The notes below the pieces were generated by a model. It saw nothing but the letters and a program-made list of their open reading frames with translations. It was not told where the DNA came from and made no database searches. From Pseudomonas sp. MWU13-2105 (GTDB lineage Bacteria > Pseudomonadota > Gammaproteobacteria > Pseudomonadales > Pseudomonadaceae), in contig NZ_JALLIY010000002.1 in assembly GCF_023242315.1 (NCBI RefSeq), forward strand, positions 392,586-456,585: a stretch of DNA of 64,000 bases. Reading direction: 5' to 3'. The translations under genes and the position numbers were made by a program. Position 1 is the first letter of the stretch. Each line of letters starts with the position of its first letter. Shown here piece after piece: positions 8,791-18,509 of this stretch.

Positions 8791-10755
8791 TCACGCGCCA
8801 GTTGAGGTCGGGTTTGATGCAGGAAGATTGCGTTTTAGTAGATCAAGCAGCTGAATTTTGTCTTCAGCGCTCAAATCGCCCTGTCGCGACTTCCTGATGA
8901 GTTGTTCCAGCTTTCGCTCGGTTTGACGGGCTGACAAGCTGGTTATGGTGTCGAAAAACTGTTGTTCAAGGTTCTCTCCTTCAATCAGCCACTCCTTTTC
9001 CGCCAAACGGGTGAGTAATCGACCCTGCTCGGTGCCGTGCCAACGCGCAATCAGTTGAAATGAGCTTAGCCCAGGATTCTTTTGCACGGCTTCGAGCAAG
9101 GCCACGAGCAGCTGTGCATGGGTGTTTTCTTCGTCCGCGAGGTGACCGGCGGTCTCGACCTTGCCGGCCAGTTGCGGGTGATGGACCAGGGTGCGCAGGG
9201 CGGTAAGCGTCGGTGGCTCGACGGCGGCCGGGATCCGCGGGCCGCGAGGCTCGTCGCGGTCGCCGCCGCGCTTGCCATTCTTGTCCCAGGGTTTCTTGTC
9301 CCATTTCTTGCCGCCCGCCCCGGGCTTTTTCGGCGTCCACTCCTGCTGGGGGGCGTAGGCCTCCTGCTGTGGCGCATGATAGTCCGAATAGTCGGGCATG
9401 GCGTCATAGTCGATGCCGGGATCATAAGCCGGTGGCGCTTCGCTCGGTGCATTGTGCACCAGTTGACTGACGGTTTCGTGGGTCAGGCCGGTGATCTGGG
9501 TCAGGCGCTGGCGCATCAGGGTGCGCAGGTTGGCGCCTGGTACCTTGTCGATCAGCGGCGCGGCGAGGGTGGCCATGTGCGCCTTGCCTTCCAGCGAGCG
9601 CGGGTCGGCCTCTTCGGTCAGTTGCTGGAAGAAATAATCCGCCAGCGGCTGCGCGTGCTGGTTGATCCGGGCGCGGAAGGCATCGGTGCCTTCCGCACGA
9701 ATCAGGGTGTCCGGGTCTTCGCCTTCGGGCAGGAACAGGAAGCGTGCGCGGCGGCCGTCCTGCAGGCTGCCCAGGGTTGCTTCCAGGGCGCGCCAGGCGG
9801 CATTGCGGCCAGCCTGGTCGCCGTCGAAGCAGAACAATACGTTGGGTACCACGCGGAACAGGCGCTTGAGGTGTTCTTCGCTGGTGGCGGTGCCCAGGGT
9901 CGCGACGGCATTGCGCAGGCCTTGCTGGGCCAGGGCGATGACGTCCATGTAGCCTTCGACGACGATGATTTCGTCGAGGTTGCGGTTGTTCTTGCGCGCC
10001 TCGAACAGGCCGTAGAGCTCCTGGCCCTTGTGAAATACCGGGGTTTCCGGGGAGTTCAGGTATTTCGGCTTGTCGTCGCCCAGCACCCGGCCGCCAAAGG
10101 CGATGATCCGGCCACGGCTGTCGCGGATGGGGAACATCACGCGGTCGCGGAAACGGTCGTAGCGCTTGCCGGTTTCGGCGTTCTCGATCAGCAGGCCGGC
10201 GTCGATCATGGCCTTTTGTTGCAGGGTGTCGCTGGCGAGGTGCTTGTACAGGTTGTCCCAGCCCGGCGGAGCGAAGCCCAGGCCGAAATCCCGGGCAATC
10301 TCGCCGGTCAGGCCGCGGCCCTTGAGGTAGTCCACCGCCGCCTTGCGCGCCGGATGGCTTTTCAGGGCCTGGCGATAGAAGTCGGCGGCCGCGGTCAGGA
10401 GCGGGTAGAGCGGTGAATCGGTCGGCTGGCGCGGCTTGTGCGCGCGCCCGCTTTCCTCGCGGGGGACTTCCATGCCGGCGGCTTTGGCCAGGTCCTCGAT
10501 CGCCTGGGGGAAATCCAGGTTGTCGTGGTCCATGAGAAAGCCGAGGGCGTTGCCGCCAGCGCCGCAGCCAAAGCAGTAGTAGAACTGCTTGTCCGGGCTG
10601 ACGCTGAAGGACGGAGTCTTTTCCTTGTGAAACGGGCAGCAGGCGGTGTAGTTCTTGCCGGCCTTTTTCAGTTGCACACGGGAACTCACCACGTCGACGA
10701 TGTCGGTGCGGTTGAGCAGGTCGTCAATAAAGCTTTGGGGAATTAGCCCGGCCAT
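8791..10755 (-). CDS. dnaG: DNA primase
   Basis: The 654-residue primase makes RNA primers at the replication fork and docks on DnaB. The N-terminal CHC2-type zinc finger is intact (CCPFHKEKTPSF and YYCFGCGAGG). The RNA polymerase core follows with its TOPRIM domain (VVEGYMDVIALAQQG, then FCFDGDQAGRNAAW). A low-complexity linker (residues about 440-505, rich in Q, K, G and D) precedes the C-terminal helicase-binding domain. It is the middle gene of the rpsU-dnaG-rpoD operon. A hairpin between rpsU and dnaG probably lowers its expression relative to rpsU. Confidence 0.98.
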   Translation of the reverse strand: MAGLIPQSFIDDLLNRTDIVDVVSSRVQLKKAGKNYTACCPFHKEKTPSFSVSPDKQFYYCFGCGAGGNALGFLMDHDNLDFPQAIEDLAKAAGMEVPREESGRAHKPRQPTDSPLYPLLTAAADFYRQALKSHPARKAAVDYLKGRGLTGEIARDFGLGFAPPGWDNLYKHLASDTLQQKAMIDAGLLIENAETGKRYDRFRDRVMFPIRDSRGRIIAFGGRVLGDDKPKYLNSPETPVFHKGQELYGLFEARKNNRNLDEIIVVEGYMDVIALAQQGLRNAVATLGTATSEEHLKRLFRVVPNVLFCFDGDQAGRNAAWRALEATLGSLQDGRRARFLFLPEGEDPDTLIRAEGTDAFRARINQHAQPLADYFFQQLTEEADPRSLEGKAHMATLAAPLIDKVPGANLRTLMRQRLTQITGLTHETVSQLVHNAPSEAPPAYDPGIDYDAMPDYSDYHAPQQEAYAPQQEWTPKKPGAGGKKWDKKPWDKNGKRGGDRDEPRGPRIPAAVEPPTLTALRTLVHHPQLAGKVETAGHLADEENTHAQLLVALLEAVQKNPGLSSFQLIARWHGTEQGRLLTRLAEKEWLIEGENLEQQFFDTITSLSARQTERKLEQLIRKSRQGDLSAEDKIQLLDLLKRNLPASNPTSTGA

Positions 10756-10946
10756 GGCGTTCTCATCATCGCAGAGTGCTCGATAGCTGGAACGGAAAGG
10801 GTGTGCTCGTCGTTAGCCTTGGAAGGCTCGTCAGTAAAGACGCGCACCGCTGGCGAGTGCCAGGTCTGACGGGGTCAAGCAGGTTCGTCTGGGTCGCATC
10901 GGCGGCTTCGACGGTGAAGCATCAAGCGATATCCGCAAATGCCATT

Positions 10947-10967
10947 AGCCCGGCTGAGGGCCGGGCT
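10947..10967 (-). terminator. Attenuator-like hairpin between rpsU and dnaG
   Basis: On the minus strand AGCCCGGC-CCTCA-GCCGGGCT forms an 8-bp stem just after rpsU, followed only by AATGGCATTT. The poor T tract suggests partial termination. This fits the known E. coli arrangement, where rpsU is expressed far above dnaG. Confidence 0.65.
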
Positions 10968-10997
10968 TGGCAGAAGCTTGCAACGAACGTCTGTGTA

Positions 10998-11213
10998 TTA
11001 GTACAGACGAACGGCGCGGCGCTGTTCGCGCTGAACTTTCTTGGCGTGGCGTTTGACAGCAGCTGCTGCCTTGCGCTTACGCTCCGAAGTCGGCTTCTCG
11101 TAAAATTCGCGGCTACGAACTTCAGCCAGAACACCGGCTTTTTCGCAGGAGCGCTTGAAACGACGCAGAGCTACGTCGAAGGGTTCGTTCTCTTTAACTT
11201 TGACGGCTGGCAT
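10998..11213 (-). CDS. rpsU: 30S ribosomal protein bS21
   Basis: The 71-residue very basic protein is the full length for bS21. It begins [20 protein letters not shown] and ends in a Lys/Arg-rich tail. bS21 binds the 30S platform and helps initiation. It is the first gene of the macromolecular synthesis operon, with its own sigma-70 promoter about 80 bp upstream. In some other genomes a yqeY gene lies between rpsU and dnaG; the 242-bp gap here has no room for it. Confidence 0.99.
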
Positions 11214-11295
11214 CCAGAGCTACCTTCATTCATTACCGGGGTCGACGTCCTCAGGCAAAAGCGCACTGGAGATCGTCGGTTTTTAAGGGTTGCGG

Positions 11296-11324
11296 ATGTT
11301 AACCCCTCATGACGCGGAATGCAA
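11296..11324 (-). promoter_or_regulatory. Predicted sigma-70 promoter of rpsU-dnaG-rpoD
   Basis: On the minus strand TTGCAT, a 17-bp spacer and TAACAT form a good -35/-10 pair, upstream of rpsU. The call is from sequence match and position only. Confidence 0.6.
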
Positions 11325-11411
11325 AGCCTCTGATCGAAAACCGCTGGTAGGGGCCTGGAGTGACGACTATTATGCGCGCCTTCGAATCTAGCCTCTACAA
11401 GGCGCAAACCC

Positions 11412-12437
11412 ATGCTAGTACTGGGATTAGAAACTTCCTGCGACGAAACCGGCGTCGCGCTGTACGACAGTGAGCGCGGGCTGCTCGCCGATGCGCTGTT
11501 CAGCCAGATCGACCTGCATCGCGCCTATGGTGGCGTGGTGCCGGAGCTGGCCTCCCGCGATCACGTCAAGCGCATGCTTCCGTTGATTCGCCAGGTCCTG
11601 GCCGAGGCCGACTGCGCGCCGACCGAGATCGACGCGATTGCCTACACGGCCGGCCCTGGCCTGGTCGGGGCCTTGCTGGTCGGGGCTTCCTGCGCCCAGG
11701 CGCTGGCTTTTGCCTGGGACATCCCGGCCTTGGGCGTGCACCACATGGAAGGCCATTTGCTGGCGCCGATGCTGGAAGAGCGGCCGCCGGAATTTCCGTT
11801 CGTCGCTTTGTTGGTCTCCGGCGGGCATACGCAGCTGGTTCGGGTCGATGGCATCGGCCAATACGCGTTGCTCGGGGAAAGCCTGGATGACGCGGCCGGC
11901 GAAGCTTTCGACAAAACCGCGAAGATGATGGGGCTCAATTATCCGGGCGGCCCGGAAATCGCTCGCCTGGCCGAGCAGGGTGTAGCGGGGCGCTTCGTCT
12001 TCCCGCGGCCGATGTGCGATCGCCCGGGGCTGGATTTCAGTTTCAGCGGTTTGAAAACCTTCGCCCTGAATACCTGGCAGCAGTGTGTCAGCGCTGGAGA
12101 CGACGGCGAGCAAACCCGTAGCGACATCTCGCTGGCCTTCCAGCAGGCGGTGGTGGAGACTTTGACCATCAAGTGCAAGCGTGCGTTGAAGCAGGCGGGC
12201 ATGAAGCGCCTGGTGATCGCCGGGGGCGTCAGCGCCAACAAGGCCCTGCGTGTGTCGCTGGAAAAAATGCTCGGTGAGATGAGAGGCGATGTGTTCTATG
12301 CCCGTCCCGAATTCTGCACCGATAATGGCGCAATGATCGCGTTTGCCGGCTGCCAGCGCTTGCAGGCCGGGCAAAAGGAAAGCCTGGCAATCAGTGTGCA
12401 AGCACGTTGGCCGATGGAGCAGTTGTCGGCGATCTGA
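11412..12437 (+). CDS. tsaD: tRNA N6-threonylcarbamoyladenosine (t6A) transferase subunit TsaD
   Basis: The 341-residue Kae1/TsaD protein works with TsaB and TsaE to transfer the threonylcarbamoyl group to A37 of ANN-decoding tRNAs. It opens with the ASKHA phosphate-binding sequence [16 protein letters not shown]. The metal-binding histidines lie in [12 protein letters not shown], and a second conserved block is [10 protein letters not shown]. It was formerly annotated as the glycoprotease Gcp. It is divergent from rpsU and convergent with plsY. Length and motifs are normal. Confidence 0.98.
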   Translation: MLVLGLETSCDETGVALYDSERGLLADALFSQIDLHRAYGGVVPELASRDHVKRMLPLIRQVLAEADCAPTEIDAIAYTAGPGLVGALLVGASCAQALAFAWDIPALGVHHMEGHLLAPMLEERPPEFPFVALLVSGGHTQLVRVDGIGQYALLGESLDDAAGEAFDKTAKMMGLNYPGGPEIARLAEQGVAGRFVFPRPMCDRPGLDFSFSGLKTFALNTWQQCVSAGDDGEQTRSDISLAFQQAVVETLTIKCKRALKQAGMKRLVIAGGVSANKALRVSLEKMLGEMRGDVFYARPEFCTDNGAMIAFAGCQRLQAGQKESLAISVQARWPMEQLSAI

Positions 12438-12481
12438 GTCGGGCTCAATGGATGGGGGGGGCGCCCTCTTCATGTCCAGGA

Positions 12482-13051
12482 TCAGAAATGTCGTTCGCGC
12501 CCTGCGAAAAGGTCGCGTAGATTGCCGCGATGGCGCCAGACGATCAGTCCGGTCACCACGCTCATCGGCAGCAAGGCGGCCGGTTCCTGCCAGGCCAGCA
12601 GCGGCAGGGTCAGCGGCGTGGCGATCAGGGCGGCCAACGAGCTGGTGCGGGTGAGGTGGAAGGTCAATAGCCAGGTCAGCAGGGCCAGCAAGGCCGCGGG
12701 CGGATACAGCCCCAGCAGCATGCCGGCGGCCGTGGCGACACCTTTGCCGCCGCGAAAGCGGAAGTACAATGGAAACAGGTGGCCGAGGACGGCGCAGAGC
12801 CCGACCCAGGCTTGCTGTTGGAGCGACAGCCCGGCGAAACCGGCGATCAGCACCGGCAGCAGGCCTTTGCACAGGTCGCCGAGCAAGGTCAGGATGGCCA
12901 GCTTCTTGCCGGCCAAACGCAGCATGTTGGTCGCGCCGGCATTGCCCGAGCCACTCATTCGCGGATCGGGATTTCCGGTGAGGCGGCTGAGCAAAATGGC
13001 GAAGGACAGAGAGCCGAGCAGGTAGGCGAGGATCGCCAGTAACCAAAACAT
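12482..13051 (-). CDS. plsY: Acyl-phosphate:glycerol-3-phosphate acyltransferase PlsY
   Basis: The 189-residue polytopic inner-membrane enzyme acylates glycerol-3-phosphate from acyl-phosphate, the first committed step of phospholipid synthesis. Several hydrophobic helices are visible. The family's conserved loops are present: SGNAGATN near residue 35 and [18 protein letters not shown] near residue 90. It starts at an ATG within TM1 ([20 protein letters not shown]). It is divergent from folB and convergent with tsaD, 44 bp away. Confidence 0.97.
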   Translation of the reverse strand: MFWLLAILAYLLGSLSFAILLSRLTGNPDPRMSGSGNAGATNMLRLAGKKLAILTLLGDLCKGLLPVLIAGFAGLSLQQQAWVGLCAVLGHLFPLYFRFRGGKGVATAAGMLLGLYPPAALLALLTWLLTFHLTRTSSLAALIATPLTLPLLAWQEPAALLPMSVVTGLIVWRHRGNLRDLFAGRERHF

Positions 13052-13125
13052 GCTAACTATTCCGGGCGGGGACGCCCTGATTCTAACGGCGCATTGCGCC
13101 CTTGTCGTGCTGCGGAGAGAAGTGC

Positions 13126-13479
13126 TTGGACAGAGTGTTTATCGAGGGCCTGGAAGTCGACACCGTGATCGGTGCCTATGACTGGGAGCGCGGCATCCGT
13201 CAGTGCTTGCGCCTTGATCTCAGTTTTGCCTGGGACAACCGCCCGGCGGCGGCCGGCGACGATCTGAGCCTGGCCCTCGATTATGCGAGCGTATCCGCGC
13301 GCATCCAGCTGTTTGCCGAGCAGTCGCAGTTCCAACTGGTGGAAACCTTCGCTGAGCGCCTGGCCCAGGTGCTGATGAGCGAGTTCCAGATTCCCTGGTT
13401 GCACCTCAAGCTGACCAAGCCGGGCGCCGTTGCGGCGGCCAAGGGCGTGGGCGTGGAGATCGAGCGCGGATGTCGCTAA
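13126..13479 (+). CDS. folB: Dihydroneopterin aldolase
   Basis: The 117-residue folate enzyme acts on dihydroneopterin. I chose the TTG at 13126 (protein [20 protein letters not shown]) because GGAGAGA lies 6 bp upstream and the sequence starts as in the family; an in-frame ATG at 13102 would add eight cysteine-containing residues with no ribosome site. Conserved parts include [13 protein letters not shown] and [10 protein letters not shown]. The stop overlaps the folK-like start by 10 bp, so the two genes are translationally coupled and feed the same pathway. Confidence 0.95.
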   Translation: MDRVFIEGLEVDTVIGAYDWERGIRQCLRLDLSFAWDNRPAAAGDDLSLALDYASVSARIQLFAEQSQFQLVETFAERLAQVLMSEFQIPWLHLKLTKPGAVAAAKGVGVEIERGCR

Positions 13480-13988
13480 CTCAGGTTTATCTCGGGCTCG
13501 GCAGCAATATCGAGCGCGAAACCCACTTGCGGGCCGGGCTGGACGCGCTGGCGGCTTTCCTGGTGGATATCCGCTGTTCGGCGGTGTTCGAAAGCCAGCC
13601 GGTGGGCATCAAGAGCGGGCCGTTCTTCAACCTGGTGGTGTCGGCGTTTACCGACCTGCCGTTGCTGGAGCTGGATCGCCGCTTGAAGTTCATCGAGGCC
13701 GACAATGGCCGCTATGCGCCGGACCGCAAGGGGTTGCCGCTGGATATCGATGTGCTGTTGTATGGTGGGCTGGCTGGGAATTTCGACGGGCTGATCCTGC
13801 CGCGGGCGGAAATTCTCAGGAATGCCTTTGTGTTGTGGCCGTTGGCGCTGATTGCCCCTGATCGGTTGCATCCCGAGGCGGGGAAGTCTTTCGCGGCGTT
13901 GTGGCAAGAGGCGCGGATCGACCAGGTGCTGGCCCCCGTGGCGTTTGAGTGGCGTGGGGTACAGTTGACGCCGCCGGATCTGTTGTAG
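13470..13988 (+). CDS. folK: HPPK-like protein (2-amino-4-hydroxy-6-hydroxymethyldihydropteridine pyrophosphokinase)
   Basis: The 172-residue protein would pyrophosphorylate the pterin made by FolB. It begins with the HPPK signature YLGLGSNIERE and carries FESQPVGIKSGPFFNLVV. The metal-binding motif reads LDIDVLLYG, close to the DLDLLLYG of standard FolK. Pseudomonads usually have a second folK beside panC or panB, so this may be the folB-linked paralogue. It overlaps folB by 10 bp and is followed by REP-type repeats. Confidence 0.9.
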   Translation: MSLTQVYLGLGSNIERETHLRAGLDALAAFLVDIRCSAVFESQPVGIKSGPFFNLVVSAFTDLPLLELDRRLKFIEADNGRYAPDRKGLPLDIDVLLYGGLAGNFDGLILPRAEILRNAFVLWPLALIAPDRLHPEAGKSFAALWQEARIDQVLAPVAFEWRGVQLTPPDLL

Positions 13989-14009
13989 GTCGTAAGGTCG
14001 GCGCGGTCA

Positions 14010-14094
14010 TTGTGGGGGCCAGCTTGCTGGCGATGAGGCCCGCAAGCCTAGCAGCGATTGTTCGGCCGCCATCGCCGGCAAGCCGGCTCCCAGG
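14010..14094. repeat. REP pair (inverted GCCGGC-type units)
   Basis: Two inverted units, GTGGGGGCCAGCTTGCTGGC and its complement GCCGGCAAGCCGGCTCCCAG, face each other across about 45 bp downstream of folK. They match the Pseudomonas REP doublet pattern and lie in the folK-cca convergent gap. Confidence 0.75.
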
Positions 14095-14139
14095 ATGTTT
14101 AGTGTCGGATCAAGAGCTTGCATGCGACCCGATAGCCAA

Positions 14140-14215
14140 TGTGGGAGCGGTGCTTGCCCGCGAAGCTTTTGACCCCCTCAAGGGCCTCTTCGCGGATAAA
14201 TCCGGCTCCCGCAGG
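14140..14215. repeat. Second REP-like pair, different flavour
   Basis: GTGGGAGCGGTGCTTGCCCG and CGCGGATAAATCCGGCTCCC form an inverted doublet next to the previous REP pair. The core is less symmetric and resembles the 'cgcgggcaagc' type also seen near 54.2 kb. Confidence 0.6.
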
Positions 14216-14226
14216 GAGAGGGCGTT

Positions 14227-15465
14227 TCAGCCAGTACTTTTTTCCTTGTAGGCCTTGTAGGCCTTGAGGGCTTTGAGGCGCTCACGCTTGAGCGCTTCAC
14301 CCAGTTCCGGTCCTTTGAAACCCTGCTCCAGCAGCGGCTGAACCGCAACTGCCTTGGCCGCCGCCGCCGCCCCGCGTAAATAATCCGCCTGTGGATAAGT
14401 TCGCAGCTCCAGCCCCAGGCGTCCGCGCGCATCCATCTCGCAGGCGGCGATAAACTCCTCGAAACGCTGCGGTCGTCGATAGACATCGAAACTCTGCAGC
14501 AACTCCAGCAAAGTCGAGGCCTTGAGCTCCAGGGCGCGATGACCGTGGGTGTGGTACTCGCCCACCAGCAAGGCCAGCTCCTGGCAGTCGCGCGGCGCCT
14601 TGTAGCGCTCATTCACCGCCTTGATCAGCTTCAGTCCCTTGAACTCGTGGGCAATATGCTTTGGCCATTCGCTTTCGGGTGTCAGCCCTTTGCCGAGGTC
14701 GTGCAGCAGGCACGCCCAGCGCACGGTCAAGGGCTGCTGATGGCGTGCGGCTTGCTCCAGCACGCTCAAGGTATGCACGCCGCTGTCGATTTCCGGATGA
14801 TGGGCTTCAGGTTGCGGTACACCGAACAGTGCGTCGACCTCCGGAAGCAACACGGCGAGCGCGCCGCAGTCGCGCAGCACCTGGATAAACACCTGGGGCT
14901 GGTCTTCCATCAGTGCGCGGGAGATTTCCTTCCAGCTGCGCTCCGGCGTCAGGGCCTGTAGCTCGCCCGATTCGGCCAGTTGGCGCATCAACGCCAGGGT
15001 CTCGGGGACGACCTTGAAGCCCATGGCGGCATACCGCGCGGCAAAGCGGGCAACGCGCAGGACCCGGAGTGGATCTTCGGCAAAAGCCGGGGAAACATGG
15101 CGCAACAGGCGAGCATCGAGGTCGGCTTGGCCGTGGTAGGGATCGGTCAGGTTGCCGTGCTCGTCTTCAGCCATGGCATTGATGGTCAGGTCCCGGCGGA
15201 TCAGGTCTTCTTCGAGGGTGACATCGGGGCTGGCGTGGAAGGTGAATCCGCCATAACCGCGTCCGCTCTTGCGCTCGGTCCGGGCCAGGGCATATTCCTC
15301 GCCGCTCGCGGGGTGAAGGAACACCGGAAAGTCCGCCCCGACCGGGCGAAAGCCCTTGGCGAGCATGTCTTCGGCGCTGGCACCCACCACCACCCAGTCG
15401 ATATCGGTGACCGGCTGACCCAGCAGGCGATCGCGAACCGCGCCGCCGACTTTATAAATCTGCAT
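14227..15465 (-). CDS. cca: CCA-adding enzyme (tRNA nucleotidyltransferase)
   Basis: The 412-residue class II nucleotidyltransferase repairs or adds the tRNA 3' CCA. The head domain begins [13 protein letters not shown] with catalytic carboxylates in [11 protein letters not shown]. The neck contains [11 protein letters not shown]-terminal HD domain is present ([12 protein letters not shown], then [11 protein letters not shown]), as in gammaproteobacterial enzymes with phosphatase and phosphodiesterase activity. CGGAGG precedes the ATG. Length and motifs are normal. Confidence 0.97.
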   Translation of the reverse strand: MQIYKVGGAVRDRLLGQPVTDIDWVVVGASAEDMLAKGFRPVGADFPVFLHPASGEEYALARTERKSGRGYGGFTFHASPDVTLEEDLIRRDLTINAMAEDEHGNLTDPYHGQADLDARLLRHVSPAFAEDPLRVLRVARFAARYAAMGFKVVPETLALMRQLAESGELQALTPERSWKEISRALMEDQPQVFIQVLRDCGALAVLLPEVDALFGVPQPEAHHPEIDSGVHTLSVLEQAARHQQPLTVRWACLLHDLGKGLTPESEWPKHIAHEFKGLKLIKAVNERYKAPRDCQELALLVGEYHTHGHRALELKASTLLELLQSFDVYRRPQRFEEFIAACEMDARGRLGLELRTYPQADYLRGAAAAAKAVAVQPLLEQGFKGPELGEALKRERLKALKAYKAYKEKSTG

Positions 15466-15529
15466 GAAAAACCTCCGTTGGCACGACAGGATAACCCGTG
15501 CGTCGCGTCAGCGGAGGTCGGGCGGGTTT

Positions 15530-17101
15530 TCAGAGATGAATCACGGCCAGGTCCAGCCGACCATATTCCCCTTCGCTGTGCTCGCCCTTGGGCGGGACGT
15601 GGTGGGTTTTCATGACCTGGTCGCCTTGCAGGGTCTCCAGGTGGATATCGAAACCCCAGAGCCGGTGCAGGTGCTTGAGCACTTCCTCGGTTGAGTCGCC
15701 CAGGGGTTTGCGGTCGTGTTGCTGGTGACGCAGGGTCAGCGAACGGTCGCCACGGCGGTCGATGCTCCAGATCTGTATGTTGGGCTCGCGGTTGCCCAGA
15801 TTGTACTGGGCGGCCAGGGTTTCACGGATGGTCCGGTAACCACCTTCGTCATGAATGGCCGGTACCAGCAGGTCGTCGCGCTGGTCGTCATCGAGGATGC
15901 TGAACAGCTTGAGGTCGCGAATCACCTTGGGTGACAGGTACTGCAGGATGAAGCTCTCGTCCTTGAAGCTGCTCATGGCGAACTTGATGCTCGAAAGCCA
16001 GTCGCTGCCGGCCAGTTCCGGGAACCAGTGGCGGTCTTCGTCAGTGGGATGTTCACACATCCGCCGAATGTCGCGGTACATGGCGAACCCCAGGGCATAG
16101 GGGTTGATGCCGTTGTAGTAGGGGCTATCGAAACCCGGTTGGAAGACCACGCTGGTGTGGGAGGTGAGGAACTCCATCATGAAGCCGTCGGTGACCAGCC
16201 CTTCGTCGTAGAGGTCGTTCATCAGGGTGTAGTGCCAGAACGTCGCCCAGCCTTCGTTCATCACCTGGGTCTGGCGTTGCGGGTAGAAATACTGGGCGAT
16301 CTTGCGCACGATCCGCACGATTTCCCGTTGCCAGGGTTCCAGCAGCGGCGCGTGTTTTTCGATGAAGTAGAGGATGTTTTCCTGGGGTTCGGAGGGGAAG
16401 CGCGCATTGTCCTTGTCGCTGAATTTGTCCGCGCCCTTGGGGATGGTGCGCCACAGGTCGTTGATCTGCTTTTGCAGGTGCTCTTCGCGGTCTTTCTGCC
16501 GCCGCCGTTCCTCTTCGGCGGAAATCGGGTAGGGGCGTTTGTAGCGGTCGACACCGTAGTTCATCAGGGCGTGGCAGGAGTCGAGCAGGTCTTCGACCGC
16601 GTCGATGCCATGGCGCTCCTCGCATTGCATGATGTACTGCTTGGCGAAGACCAGGTAGTCGATGATCGAGCTGGCATCGGTCCAGGTGCGGAACAGGTAG
16701 TTGCCCTTGAAGAAGCTGTTGTGGCCATAGCAGGCATGGGCCACCACCAGTGCCTGCATGCAGATGGTGTTTTCTTCCATCAGGTAGGCGATGCACGGGT
16801 CCGAGTTGATCACGATCTCGTAGGCCAGGCCCATCTGGCCGCGGCTATAGGATTTTTCCGTGCTGAGAAAGTGCTTGCCGTAGGACCAATGGTGATAACC
16901 CAGGGGCATGCCGACGGAGGCGTAGGCGTCCATCATCTGCTCGGCGGTAATCACCTCGATCTGGTTGGGGTAGGTGTCCAGGGCATAACGGTTGGCGATA
17001 CGACTGATTTCGCGGTCGTAGGCCTGGATCAGCTCAAAGGTCCACTCCGAACCGGTGGAGAGGGGTTGGCGCTTCTGTTGTTTCGGCTCTCTGGCGGTCA
17101 T
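15530..17101 (-). CDS. SpoVR family protein (YcgB-like)
   Basis: This 523-residue SpoVR/YcgB protein has no established enzymatic activity. Typical conserved pieces are [19 protein letters not shown]-type [31 protein letters not shown] and [10 protein letters not shown], with several histidines and glutamates suggestive of metal binding. It is the third gene of prkA-yeaH-spoVR, a set repeatedly co-located in proteobacteria and linked to stationary-phase and stress responses. The start overlaps the yeaH stop by 4 bp (ATGA), which implies translational coupling. Confidence 0.95.
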   Translation of the reverse strand: MTAREPKQQKRQPLSTGSEWTFELIQAYDREISRIANRYALDTYPNQIEVITAEQMMDAYASVGMPLGYHHWSYGKHFLSTEKSYSRGQMGLAYEIVINSDPCIAYLMEENTICMQALVVAHACYGHNSFFKGNYLFRTWTDASSIIDYLVFAKQYIMQCEERHGIDAVEDLLDSCHALMNYGVDRYKRPYPISAEEERRRQKDREEHLQKQINDLWRTIPKGADKFSDKDNARFPSEPQENILYFIEKHAPLLEPWQREIVRIVRKIAQYFYPQRQTQVMNEGWATFWHYTLMNDLYDEGLVTDGFMMEFLTSHTSVVFQPGFDSPYYNGINPYALGFAMYRDIRRMCEHPTDEDRHWFPELAGSDWLSSIKFAMSSFKDESFILQYLSPKVIRDLKLFSILDDDQRDDLLVPAIHDEGGYRTIRETLAAQYNLGNREPNIQIWSIDRRGDRSLTLRHQQHDRKPLGDSTEEVLKHLHRLWGFDIHLETLQGDQVMKTHHVPPKGEHSEGEYGRLDLAVIHL

Positions 17102-18369
17102 GTCACTAACCTGCGCTGGAAGAGTTCACGGAAGACCGGGTAGATATCACCGGCCGACACCAGCTGCTGCTGGGCAAACGTATCGCTGAACGCCTCGCTG
17201 ATGCGCTCGTATTCGTACCACAGGGCCTGGTGTTCGCGAGGGGTGATCTCAACGTAAGTGTAGTACTGCACGAACGGCATGATCTGATTGATCAGGATGT
17301 CGCGGCAGATCGGCGAATCGTCGTTCCAGTTGTCGCCGTCGGAGGCCTGGGCGGCGTAGATGTTCCACTCGTTTGTCGGATAGCGTTCGGCCATGATTTC
17401 CTGCATCAGCTTCAGCGCGCTGGAAACAATGGTGCCGCCGGTTTCCCGTGAGTAGAAGAACTCCTCCTCGTCGACTTCCCGGGCGCTGGTGTGATGGCGG
17501 ATGAACACCACTTCGATCTTGTCGTAGTTCCGTTTGAGAAACAGGTACAGCAGGATGAAGAAGCGCTTGGCGATGTCCTTGGTCGCCTGGGTCATGGAGC
17601 CGGACACGTCCATCAGGCAGAACATCACCGCCTTGGAGCTGGGGTTGGGTTGCTTGACCAGCAGGTTGTACTTGAGGTCGAAGGTGTCGAGGAACGGTAT
17701 GCGATGGATACGCGCGCTGAGTTTCTCGATTTCCGCCTCGATTTCCTGGATATCGCCGAAGTTGTCCGGCTCTTCGCGTTTCAGGCGCTCCAGTTCGGCC
17801 TTGGCTTCCTTGAGTTTGGCGCGGCTGCTGCCGGACAGGGCGATCCGCCGCGCGTGGGCCGAGCGCAGGGTGCGGATGATGTTGATCCGTGAGGGGTTGC
17901 CCTCGTTGCTGATCCCGGCGCGGACGGTCTTGAAGGTGTCGGTGCCGGTAAGGTTGCGTTTGACCAGGTTCGGCAGTTCCAGGTCCTCGAACATGAACTC
18001 GAGAAACTCTTCCTGGGTGATCTGGAAGACGAATTCGTCCATCCCTTCGCCCGAGTTGCCGGCCTTGCCCGGGCCACGGCCGCCACCGCCGCCGGGAGGC
18101 CGGGGGATGTGCTCGCCGCTGGTGAATTCCTTGTTGCCGGGATGCACCACGGTTTGCTTGCCGCCACGGCCGTGGTGCAGCACGGGTTCATCGATATCGC
18201 GGCCGGGGATGCTGATTTGCTCGCCGTGTTCCATATCGGTAATGGAGCGCCGGCTTACGGCTTCCTCGACAGCCTTTTTTATATGGTCACGGTAGCGCCG
18301 CAGGAAGCGCTGACGGTTCACCGTGCTCTTGTTCTTGCCATTGAGACGTCGGTCGATCACATAGCTCAT
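17098..18369 (-). CDS. YeaH/YhbH family protein (DUF444, von Willebrand-like)
   Basis: The protein has 423 residues from the ATG at 18369 ([20 protein letters not shown]). An upstream in-frame ATG would add 15 residues read from a repetitive spacer, so I reject it. A Gly/Arg-rich segment lies near 95-110. The C-terminal half contains a MIDAS-like [20 protein letters not shown], as in VWA domains. E. coli YeaH is co-transcribed with the PrkA-type kinase YeaG and affects nitrogen-starvation survival; a similar role is inferred. The stop overlaps the spoVR start. Confidence 0.95.
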   Translation of the reverse strand: MSYVIDRRLNGKNKSTVNRQRFLRRYRDHIKKAVEEAVSRRSITDMEHGEQISIPGRDIDEPVLHHGRGGKQTVVHPGNKEFTSGEHIPRPPGGGGGRGPGKAGNSGEGMDEFVFQITQEEFLEFMFEDLELPNLVKRNLTGTDTFKTVRAGISNEGNPSRINIIRTLRSAHARRIALSGSSRAKLKEAKAELERLKREEPDNFGDIQEIEAEIEKLSARIHRIPFLDTFDLKYNLLVKQPNPSSKAVMFCLMDVSGSMTQATKDIAKRFFILLYLFLKRNYDKIEVVFIRHHTSAREVDEEEFFYSRETGGTIVSSALKLMQEIMAERYPTNEWNIYAAQASDGDNWNDDSPICRDILINQIMPFVQYYTYVEITPREHQALWYEYERISEAFSDTFAQQQLVSAGDIYPVFRELFQRRLVT

Positions 18370-18375
18370 GAGGAG

Positions 18376-18506
18376 CCCTCCGGACAGCTTCAAGTTACAA
18401 GCTTCAAGCGCCAAGCTGGAAGCTTAAAGACAAGCGGTCAGCTCCTGCACCGCAAGCACGTCGATAAACGTGCCCGCGGCTTGTCGAGTGCCGCTTGCAG
18501 CTGCCG
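18376..18506. repeat. AAGCTT-rich imperfect repeat spacer inside the prkA-yeaH-spoVR operon
   Basis: The spacer contains several imperfect copies and inversions of AGCTTCAAG/CAAGCTGGAAGCTT, plus a small hairpin GCACGT-TTATCG-ACGTGC on the minus strand. It has no coding content. It could form structured mRNA between prkA and yeaH and set their relative expression; this is inference. Confidence 0.5.
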
Positions 18507-18509
18507 TTA

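Noticed and set aside
9082..10416. 444-codon open frame antisense to dnaG
   Set aside because: It lies entirely opposite a clear dnaG. No motifs or ribosome site are seen, and its composition is that expected of the complement of a high-GC gene.
10756..10997. Searched for a yqeY gene between dnaG and rpsU
   Set aside because: The 242-bp gap is too short for it and holds only an attenuator-like hairpin; other pseudomonads may also lack it here, so I do not call it a deletion.
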